From: Deroplatys truncata | Taxonomy: Eukaryota > Arthropoda > Insecta > Mantodea > Mantidae | Direction: 5' to 3' | NCBI GenBank assembly: GCA_030765065.1 | Contig: CM060984.1 | Span: forward strand, 102,281,488 to 102,345,487 | DNA: 64,000 nucleotides | In this document: piece after piece, positions 56,433 to 64,000 of the stretch | Numbering within the stretch: the first letter of the stretch is position 1 | How the letters are laid out: the number at the start of each line of letters is the position of its first letter | Position numbers and translations under genes: made by a program | Notes under the pieces: model-generated | Databases searched by the model: none | What the model was told of the DNA's origin: nothing | Seen by the model: the letters and a program-made list of their open reading frames with translations, nothing else

Positions 56433-56705
56433 TGAGTTTTTATTTATGGATGCTCTTTAACCACTATGGTCCTTAGCGTTCCATTCTATATTGGGCATGA
56501 AAGATTAACAATTTTGCTCAGAGGCCTTTCTTTGCTTGAGGTTCTTTTATATGCTGTAAATCTATGACATGGTACCACTGGCTTTAATTCCCTTCCGAAG
56601 GAAGCCATACTAAGGATTTTTAAGCCCGAAAAAACCCATTGTCCTCTGCTGGGTTTGAACCTCGGGAATTAGAGGCTAGCATGGTACCCTTAGACCATGA
56701 GGATG
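56433..56705 (-). repeat. CGTAAAAGAACCTCAAG-family SINE, fullest copy with tRNA head
   Basis: Read on the - strand, the head is catggtctaagggtaccatg, then a B-box in cgaggttcaaacccagcag. The body follows (cttagtatggcttccttcgg, ttacagcatataaaagaacc, gcctctgagcaaaat) and the end is agagcatccataaataaaaa. The A and B boxes support pol III origin. Confidence 0.75.
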
Positions 56706-56816
56706 ACTTTATACCTACTAGAGCCTATAGAGGCAAAGAAATTATTTTCATGAAGTGAATGCATAAATAAGTTTGGGCTCAAAACAGTTAATGCTGTGTA
56801 ACATTTACCTGTTTAA

Positions 56817-56817
<1 letters not shown>

Positions 56818-56855
<38 letters not shown>

Positions 56856-56870
56856 TGTGCATGTGTTTTT
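56818..56870. repeat. (GT)n microsatellite
   Basis: Near-perfect GT tract of about 50 bases with ta and ca interruptions. Confidence 0.95.
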
Positions 56871-57430
56871 TCTTGTTTCTGTATATCTTCTACTCTGTTC
56901 CTCACTTATTTCCAGAAACCTTTAACTAACCCCTCTCTCTCCTCCCATAAGTTACCCATTTCTATTTCCTGTAAAATTCTCCTTATTCCTTGAGTTCAGT
57001 TCATCCCATCACTGGATTTTTCTTGTATTATTAAACATTGCGTTAAGATATTCTGCTCATCCAAGTATCCTTTCTACTATCATGCCCTTGCGACCTACTC
57101 TTCCCAACTCCAACATTGCTGCTCCATTAGGTGATGAAATAGATAAACCTAACATACATTTACAGAATGATCTATGTACTTTATCAATCATCTCCCATCC
57201 TTTGTCACTTCCCCAAATCTCTGATCCATAGAACATTTTTGCTTCAACTACAGCTTTGTAAACCCTTTCCAATCATTTAATTTGCATATCTGGTATTTTC
57301 TTTAAGCATGTTCTTATAGCAGTTATTGCTAATCTTCCCTTAGCTAAGGCACTTATTTTGTGATCATTCCATCTCCCATTACTACTTATTCTCACAACCA
57401 AATAATCAAACTTGTTTACTATTTGCAACT
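56870..57430 (-). mobile_element. LINE fragment related to 53736-54961
   Basis: The - strand ORF (57272-57057) reads VYKAVVEAKMFYGSEIWGSD followed by KGWEMIDKVHRSFC. It aligns with VYEMVVEAKMMYGIEIWGLD...CIDVVHRMFC of the other LINE, but is much more diverged. Flanking sequence continues in broken frames. Confidence 0.75.
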
Positions 57431-58149
57431 TGAGACGGTAATTTGTATCACAAATTACTTTAATGTGGATGATTATTTTAATATGAATATGTATTTTTAT
57501 GTAACATTGATTTCAGAGGTTTAATAATTGTAATTATTATTGGTAAATAATTTACGGCTCTACTGAAACTGTTAACAATAACACAATACTTTAGCAAGGG
57601 GGTGAGTTGTTTATCGTTACCGGGAACCAGGAAGTTACGTAATGTTTCGCGCCTTTTCGGTAAAAAAGCTTCTAGAACATTCTATAAAAATAATATGTAT
57701 TAGTGGTTTTCATTGGATATTAAAATAGACGCTAATGTTGGCGCGTTTTATTAGCCAATAGCAGTTCATTTATAATCTTTGGGTGTATCTTAAGGCAAGC
57801 CTATAAATAGCCATGCTCGAAGCCGGTCGCCCCGCAGTTATACAAAATTCTCCGTACATTCTACGTTAATTCCGCAGTTCAAAAAGATGTCGCCAATCAG
57901 TCCTTCATTTTCGTCATAAGTTACACGCAGCATAAGTACGAGAAATCTTACAAAATATTCTAAAGTTAAATATACCAAATTGAAGTACGTGAGTTAAAAG
58001 TGATAAGACGTTATTATAAACAGTTTCAATATGGCGATTATCTAGATAAATCTGTGAAAGTGTCAGTGCACGTGTGAGACAATAAAACATTATAAAATAC
58101 ATTTCTTCACTAGTAATTTTTGGATAAAAGATTCCTTTTCCGCTTCACA
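57431..58149 (+). repeat. LTR, copy A
   Basis: It begins TGAGACGGTAATTTGTATCA and ends ccgcttcaca. It contains a CCAAT box (57755-57759), a TATA box TATAAA (57802-57807) and a poly(A) signal AATAAA (58081-58086), in the order expected for U3-R-U5. It aligns along its length with 60940-61684. Internal-region homology continues to about 58370, where another repeat begins. Confidence 0.75.
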
Positions 58150-58404
58150 ACCTGTAAGACAAACATGCCTACCTAGATACGATAATAGCTAGCCGGTGGA
58201 CATTTAAAATTCATGCAAATTGCTAACGCCAGAGGAATCTACGGACCAGACCAAACCAACGAGTGACGTCACACAAGATGGCAACGCAGAAAACAACATT
58301 AATTCTACTTCATAATGGCTTCCACAACGTGGTGCTATAAACACGTAAAATTTGCTATCGCAAACTATTCCCCTTTCCCATACCACTTTTCCTCCTTAAG
58401 TATA

Positions 58405-59105
58405 AAGAAAAATCATATTCACGTGACTTTCTCTACCCACTTCTACAGACTAATCCTACAAAAGCCTATTCTTATATCTGCTTCATGTTAATCAAGATAA
58501 ATGTTTACAGAAATGGTTTTATTACACATCTCATTGCAGGTACAAGGGGTACATAGGCTTAAGTGATTGTCAAATCCATTGCTATGTGATCACTTTGAAA
58601 TTCCATTCTCTTTTGCATAATCACAAGAAAAAAATGAATAGTGACTTACCACTTGAAAAAAAAATTTGTCTATCACTTACAATTTATACAAAAGGCACTC
58701 ACAATGAAGAGGACTTCACGTGCTATTCTCAAAAAATTCATTTGTCATATAAATGATAGAGCCATTTCTCAGAAAATAAAAAATAACAAAAATGTTTCCA
58801 TGTAAAGGATAGTTTGATAGTTTGAGAGGTGGGGGAGGAGATTTTCTTGAAAATCCTCGTCTCACATTCTTGGAAGATGCTGAACTTAAATACCAAGTTT
58901 GGTATTTGTGTAACTTTTTGTTTTTGAGTTATGCTGTTCAATACACATATACATATGCGCACATGCTAAGGACCTTTTTCTGAAAATACTTTTTTATTCA
59001 GGTAGTCTCAAAACGTGTATTTCTGGTGAAATCTTGTTATCAAATTTTAGGTAGAATGCAGTACATACTCTCATTACTACAGGTAAGTAGTAAAGAAAGT
59101 AAAAC
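58405..59105 (+). repeat. ACTTTCTCTAC-family element, copy 8, near complete
   Basis: It starts attcacgtgactttctctac and passes through ttatgctgttcaatacacat and atttctggtgaaatcttgtt to gtaagtagtaaagaaagt. It has a short tail-to-core version of the family and a decayed (AC)n. Confidence 0.65.
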
Positions 59106-59949
59106 TAGGAGCTGCATGCTCAGGTGAATTGAACAGGTATGAAAATTTCCCCATTTATATCGGTTCATCCTTTGTGAAACTTGAAGCAGATATTTCTCAT
59201 TAATTATTAGAAACCCTTCATTTCAATCATGAAAATGAATAATAAATTGTAGGAAAAACAAAATTTAAAGCTATTGTAATGATACCAATGCCACTTTTTC
59301 AGAAAAATACCCTATTTTTATTAGAATGTATGTTTGTGTAAATTCTGTAAGGTAGAACATCTTGTGAAACAACCTTTGAGAACTACTGGGAGCACAAACA
59401 TTTAAAGAGCCAATTTGACATTTTATGGTAGCAGAATACTATTTCTTCTTGTGCATAGCTGATTCCTGGAAAAATAGATGGGTAAGTACCTTTTGACAAC
59501 TTCAAAAACTTGTATAAGTATATTGACAGCTAATAAAGATGGGCAAATGGAGAACTGGCTGTTTACTTGAAATGTTCCAAATAGTGAATGTTAAAGAAGA
59601 AAAAATAAAACATTTCACTCTTTCTGTGTTTCATATTCAGTGTGTCTATTATATTGCTTGAGTTTCTATATATCTGAAACAGATTTATTTCAAATTAAGA
59701 AGTTACTGAATTTGCAAAAAAAAAATAATGAAAAAACATTCATTGAAACATTTCCCAACATGTTGCAGTCTATTTAAAAAACTGAAATTTTATAAAGGGA
59801 GTCATAGAATGTGTTTTAAATAAGTGATTGAGCTCAATAACATATTGGTTCCAAATGTGTTATTATATAAAATGACATAGATTCTAAAAGCTTTTTGGCC
59901 TCACCAAGAAAGCAAAACATTTAGGGGAATTTTTTTTTTTTTTCAGCTT
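59106..59949. other. Unassigned sequence
   Basis: AT-rich with an A-run near 59717. No gene or repeat match recognised. Confidence 0.35.
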
Positions 59950-60938
59950 GTAAATCAACATTTAATCTAAGACTTTCCAATTTTTTACTACCTTTATTAA
60001 AAATAAGATTTGTAAGTATGCAAAATAAGCATCTGTCTCAGCTGCAACTTCATTATTTGATATGAGTATTCATTTGCCCAGCCATTTTTTCAGGCTTGGG
60101 AATAAAATGTAATTGCTGGGAACCAAATCCAGTGAATATAGCAGTTTTGGAAGCAATTGCAAGTGAAGGTCATGCAGTTTAGCAGCAACAATCCCAAATG
60201 AGTGTGAACGTGCATTATTGTAATGAAAGAGAACTTTGTTTTTAATAAGTGTGGATGTTTAGTCTAAATAGCATACTTCAATTGGTCCAGTCAGTAGTGA
60301 TGCATAATAATTGCACATTATGGTTCTGATCCTCTGAAGGTAGTGTATGAGCACCACACCATGAGAAACCCAGAAAGCCATAGCCTAGACTTTTCTTGTA
60401 GATGGAATCATTTTCACTTTCTTTGGTGCACTTTCACCTGATGTCACCCACTGTTTGTTTTGTTTAGTTTAGCACTGTTTAGTTTGGACTACTCCTTTAT
60501 CTCTGGCATGTAATGATCCTTGTTTCATCTCCATTATAAAACTCACTGAAATAGTATTTATATAAGTATAAACACTCTTGAGAAATGTTCACTTGAGTGC
60601 ACTTTTGCTGCATTGTTAATAAACGTGGCACCCATTGAGCAGAAAGCTTTCCTATATCCAAAAATTTGTGAAAGATGTAGTGGACAGGGCCTATCAAGGT
60701 CCTTATATATCAGCCAACTCATGATCATTGGGTATGGCATTACAAAGTTTTACAATCTCATCAGTTATAGCAGTTTTGGGATGTCCTGAGACCTCATCAT
60801 CTTCAATGGAAATGCAACCTTGCTTAAACTCAGCAGCTCATTTTTTAAATGTTGAAAACAAAGGAAAAGAATCCTTTAATGTCAAATCTAATTTATTTTG
60901 TATTTCTATTGGGGTTAAGCCCTTCAAAACGATGTACT
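59950..60938 (-). pseudogene. Mariner transposase pseudogene, catalytically dead
   Basis: On the - strand the N-terminal region reads KGLTPIEIQNKLDLTLKDSF, then AAEFKQGCISIEDDEVSGHP and KTAITDEI. KLSAQWVPRLL and the first catalytic site GDETR follow. The second site reads HYNNARSH where HHDN is expected, and the third reads VPSNY where APSDY is expected. Two of the three catalytic Asp are therefore Asn (or displaced). There are several stops. No TIR pair was found. It is a different mariner lineage from that at 4866. Confidence 0.82.
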
Positions 60939-60939
60939 T

Positions 60940-61684
60940 TGAGACGGTAATTTGTATCACAAATTACTTTAATGTAAATAATTATTTACATATGAATATG
61001 TATTTTTATGTAACATTGATTTCAGAGGTTTAATAATTGTAATTATTAATGGTAAATAATAATTTTCGGCTCTACTGAAACTGTTAACAATAACACAATA
61101 CTGAGGAAAGGGATTGAGTTGTTTATCGTTACCGGGAACCAGGAAGTTACGTCATGTTTCGCGCCTTTTCAGTAAAAAAAGCTTCCAGAACATTCTATAA
61201 AAGTAATATGTATTAGTGGTTTTCATTGGATAGTAAAATAGACGCTAATGTTGGCGCGTTTTATTAGCCAATGGTAATTCATTTATAATCTTTAGGTGTA
61301 TCTTGAGGTAAGCCTATAAATAGTGTAGATTCAAAGCGAGCGTCCCCCAGTTCGGCAAGATTCACGACACACTACACATCGTCACCCAGTTCGGCAGGAT
61401 TCACGAAGCATTACACATCGTCCGCACATTACACGTTGGCCGCTCAGTTCGTCAAGTTACGCGCAGTGAAAATCATTAAAGATCTAAAATATTACAAAGT
61501 CACTTATATACAAAAATTGAAGTACGTGAGTTAAAAGTGAGAAGTTATTACAAACAGTTTCAGTATGGCGATTATCTAGACAAAATCTGTGAAAGTGTTA
61601 GTGCACGTGCTCGACAATAAAACATTATAAAATACATTTCTTCACTAGTAATTTTTGGATAAAAGATTCCTTTTCCGCTTCACA
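60940..61684 (+). repeat. LTR, copy B
   Basis: It begins tgagacggtaatttgtatca with a CCAAT box (61268-61272), TATAAA (61315-61320) and AATAAA (61616-61621). It contains a short tandem duplication absent from copy A (cagttcggcaagattcacga, then cagttcggcaggattcacga, around 61350-61400). It is followed by the gag-like ORF, so it behaves as a 5' LTR. Confidence 0.75.
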
Positions 61685-62254
61685 CCCTGCAAGAATTAAA
61701 TGCCTACCTAAATAGCTGGCCGGAAGACAATATACATAACCTTAAAACTAATTCATATAGATTGCTACGTCAGAGGGAACTACGAGCCAGACCAACGAAT
61801 GACGTCACACGAGATGGCTGCATTAGTGAGGTAAACAACATTACGTGAGAAACATTATCCACCACGTGGGGACACAAATACACACTAACACCACTTCAAA
61901 TTGGCTCCCATACGTGGGGCAGTTAAAGTGAAGCAAATACACAAATACACACAAATACTACTTCAAAATTGGCGCATCAACGTGGAGCGACAACTAGGAA
62001 AGGAAGGCTAGACGACTAGGAAAGGAACAAGAATAACCAGAAACAGGCGAAAGCAGCAGTAAAATGATCTACAAGACACAGATTCCAGGAACAAGAGGAG
62101 CGACAAACGGCGCGGACAAGTGGATACAAAAAAACATCGAAACGACGTAGATTCATCACGAAACAACGCAGAAGCGACATACAAATCTAGGAGAATGGGG
62201 CAGAACGCTGGACATCAAAACTGCAGCATCAGACAGCATCAAAAAGGTAATTAA
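61685..62254 (+). other. Putative 5' leader of the LTR element
   Basis: Its first ~250 bases align with the sequence after LTR A. It holds repeated acgtggggac/acacaaatacac phrases and purine-rich gaaaggaa runs. No primer-binding site could be assigned with confidence. Confidence 0.5.
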
Positions 62255-63403
62255 ATGAGACTTAGGAGCGGTAGGATAATAAAAACAATGGCTACCAATA
62301 ATACAGAAGAAATAATTATGGAGGGAGATAGTGTAACAGTTAGCTGTGATCCAATACAAAGTACAGGGAATAGCCCAGATTTTTTGGGGTTTGAAGATGA
62401 AAATGTTAGTGTAGAAAGTGAGAATAGGATAGCAGGAAATGTTAATCTTGATACTAGTATGATAATGATGGAAATGCTGAGAAATATGAGTAGGGAATTG
62501 AGGGAAGATATGCAAAAGAATAATGAGAATATAGAGAAATTAAGGGAAGATATTGATAAGAAGTTAGATCAGAATAAGAAAGAATTGAGGGAAGATATTG
62601 GCAAGAGTATTACAGATCAATTAAGGGAAGAAATTTGTAAGAATAATAAGAAATTAGAAAAGAAAATAGATCAAAACAGGGAAGATATGCAAAAGAGTCA
62701 TAGGGAATTAAGAGAAGATATTGGTAAAAGCTTAGAACAAAACAGGAAATCAATTGAAAATATTGGTAGGAGTAATGAGGTATTAGAGCAAAAAGTAGAT
62801 CAAAGCAGTGAAGAAACGGAAAAGAAAGTTATTAAGCTAGATAGTAGTATGCCAAAAATGAGTGATGAAAAGGAAGTAGTAGCAAGTGAGACAGGAGAAA
62901 TCTCAAAGAAAATGCTAGACATGAGCAGGGAAATATGTAACAAAGAAAGTGAGGTTAATACTAAAAGTGAGGTTAATGTAGAATGTACAGAGTTAGGAAG
63001 TCAAATGAGTAGTATTTCAAGTGAGCTAAGAGAGATGAAAGAGGTTATGAACGTAGATGTAAATGAGGCGCAAGTTAATTTCAGTGGGGAAATATCAGAA
63101 ATACAGAATGAATCGGTAATGCAAAGAAATAAATTGTACCAAGATGTTCAAAATGAAAACTCCAGTCCAGTACAGTTTAGTACAGATTTGTCAGAGTATT
63201 CTCAGATTAAGGAGATAGTAGAAGAATTTAAAATGACAGTTGTTAAAAGATGTGTAGTTCATGAAATTGTAGATTGTTTTCAAGTATTATCAGGGAACGA
63301 AATTTCATATGAATACAAGAGGTTATTCATGAAGAAAAATTTGAAGGTTAGGTTACGGCTACGAGTAATGTTTAGCCACACACAATTTGATCCAGGAGGG
63401 TAA
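62255..63403 (+). CDS. Coiled-coil gag-like protein of the LTR element (382 codons, intact)
   Basis: The frame is uninterrupted from MRLRSGRIIKTMATNN to ...FSHTQFDPGG. Residues about 70-175 are highly charged, with repeated LREDIGKS / LREDIDKKLDQNKKE phrases and Leu/Ile at heptad-like spacing, a long coiled coil. Residues 175-300 are acidic and Ser-rich. The tail VVKRCVVHEIVDCFQVLSGN is more hydrophobic. It lies 570 bases after an LTR. I infer a gag or gag-like structural protein, by position and by analogy with the coiled-coil start of the Gypsy gag at 21100-20650. No zinc knuckle, protease or RT is recognisable, and no pol follows before 64000. A cellular coiled-coil gene is less likely. 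Confidence 0.55.
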   Translation: MRLRSGRIIKTMATNNTEEIIMEGDSVTVSCDPIQSTGNSPDFLGFEDENVSVESENRIAGNVNLDTSMIMMEMLRNMSRELREDMQKNNENIEKLREDIDKKLDQNKKELREDIGKSITDQLREEICKNNKKLEKKIDQNREDMQKSHRELREDIGKSLEQNRKSIENIGRSNEVLEQKVDQSSEETEKKVIKLDSSMPKMSDEKEVVASETGEISKKMLDMSREICNKESEVNTKSEVNVECTELGSQMSSISSELREMKEVMNVDVNEAQVNFSGEISEIQNESVMQRNKLYQDVQNENSSPVQFSTDLSEYSQIKEIVEEFKMTVVKRCVVHEIVDCFQVLSGNEISYEYKRLFMKKNLKVRLRLRVMFSHTQFDPGG

Positions 63404-63540
63404 ATAGCAATGAGATGTAAAGTAAATGCTGGATAGTTAAAGACGACTTGCAGAGAAATGTATTGGAACGTAAGAGGGTTAACTATTTATATATATATAT
63501 ATCATTTGAAAAGAGCGACAATCTTCTCTACTTGTGGCCC
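63404..63540. other. Spacer after the gag-like ORF
   Basis: Contains an (AT)n-like atatatatatatat run at about 63490-63504. Nothing else seen. Confidence 0.4.
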
Positions 63541-63720
63541 GCACATCTACTCCAGTATCAGCCTCAAGGCGTAGCCGAGAGATTGAGGGCCCTCAGCCTC
63601 AAAGCGTAGCCGAGGGATGTTTTTTAGAAGGAGAGGAGTGTAGCAAGTTGCGGCCGATAGGCCGCAACTGCGAAGCGACGACAGGGCGTAGCCGAGGGAT
63701 CTGCGCGTCTAAAACTCCAA
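63541..63720. repeat. GC-rich cluster of palindromes and GCGTAGCCGAG repeats
   Basis: GCGTAGCCGAGnGAT occurs three times (63569-63583, 63604-63618 and 63686-63700). A perfect 10-bp hairpin AGTTGCGGCC-gata-GGCCGCAACT lies at 63646-63669. TGAGGGCCCTCA (63584-63595) is a 12-bp palindrome. The base composition is unlike the AT-rich surroundings. Function unknown. Confidence 0.7.
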
Positions 63721-64000
63721 TCATTCACGTTCAACTACTTCGACGGGCCACAACTAAAACAACTTTGCCGAAAAGAGAAATAAATTATAAAAAAAAAAAA
63801 AAAAGAGAAATGTTTAAAAAAAAAAAAAAAATAAATAAATTAAAATTTTTATTAACTGTAATAGTATTTGAAAAGAAGAAGGTAATAATTGAAACTTAAT
63901 ATGATATTAAAGTAAAAGTACATAAATACAATTCAAAGAGTATTGTTAAAATAAAATTCAGAATAACAAAAATTGGTAAAAATAAATAAAACAAATACTT
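63721..64000. other. A-rich right edge
   Basis: Two poly(A) runs (63790-63804 and 63817-63830) are separated by gagaaatgttt, then very AT-rich sequence. The A-runs could be the tail of a retroposed transcript that includes the GC-rich cluster. Confidence 0.4.

Noticed and set aside
1..64000. CRISPR arrays, operons, phage or plasmid modules
   Set aside because: Introns, eukaryotic transposons and pol III SINEs define the window. The only short regular repeats (63569-63700) have no spacer regularity.

Overview
The window is eukaryotic and almost certainly insect nuclear DNA. It is AT-rich, its genes are split by GT-AG introns, and it is crowded with eukaryotic transposons: mariner, piggyBac, pogo-like and other terminal-inverted-repeat (TIR) elements, CR1- and Jockey-like LINEs, a Gypsy LTR element and several tRNA-headed SINEs. 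The order of insect cannot be fixed from the sequence. There is no operon, CRISPR array, rRNA or standalone tRNA gene.

Two cellular genes are visible, converging tail to tail. On the + strand, six exons (133-28326) encode the C-terminal ~379 residues of an HGSNAT-like heparan-alpha-glucosaminide N-acetyltransferase. This lysosomal multi-pass membrane enzyme works in heparan sulfate breakdown. All splice phases agree, and the first exons lie upstream of the window. On the - strand, two exons (55747-55699 and 50212-50044) encode the last ~71 residues of a protein whose coiled coil resembles the polycystin-2 family. The rest of that gene lies beyond the window or was not recognised.

Layout: 1-28 kb is HGSNAT exons separated by introns full of nested elements: a mariner at 4.9-6.2 kb, a DUF4817-type transposon at 6.9-8.9 kb, a pogo-like element at 10.6-11.8 kb, a Gypsy at 16.2-21.4 kb and a long-TIR deletion derivative at 24.9-25.5 kb. 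28.4-34.1 kb (the HGSNAT 3' UTR and flank) and 41.2-44.7 kb are a diverged direct segmental duplication. Comparing the copies exposes later insertions: a piggyBac and a foldback in copy 1, and a palindrome with a 12-bp target duplication in copy 2. Between the copies sits a Jockey-like LINE whose 5' half is inverted relative to its 3' half, as in twin priming. 45-49 kb is LINE and repeat debris. 50-57 kb is mostly intron of the - strand gene and holds two LINEs abutting in the same orientation. 57.4-64 kb holds two related LTR blocks, a dead mariner, an intact 382-codon coiled-coil ORF of gag type, and a GC-rich palindromic repeat cluster.

One interspersed family, with ACTTTCTCTAC near both ends and a (GT)n core, occurs about ten times and hosts many of the other insertions. 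I see no multi-gene system. The most informative features are the duplication used as an empty-site reference, the inverted LINE, the repeat family with its tandem end module, and the GC-rich repeat cluster near the right edge.
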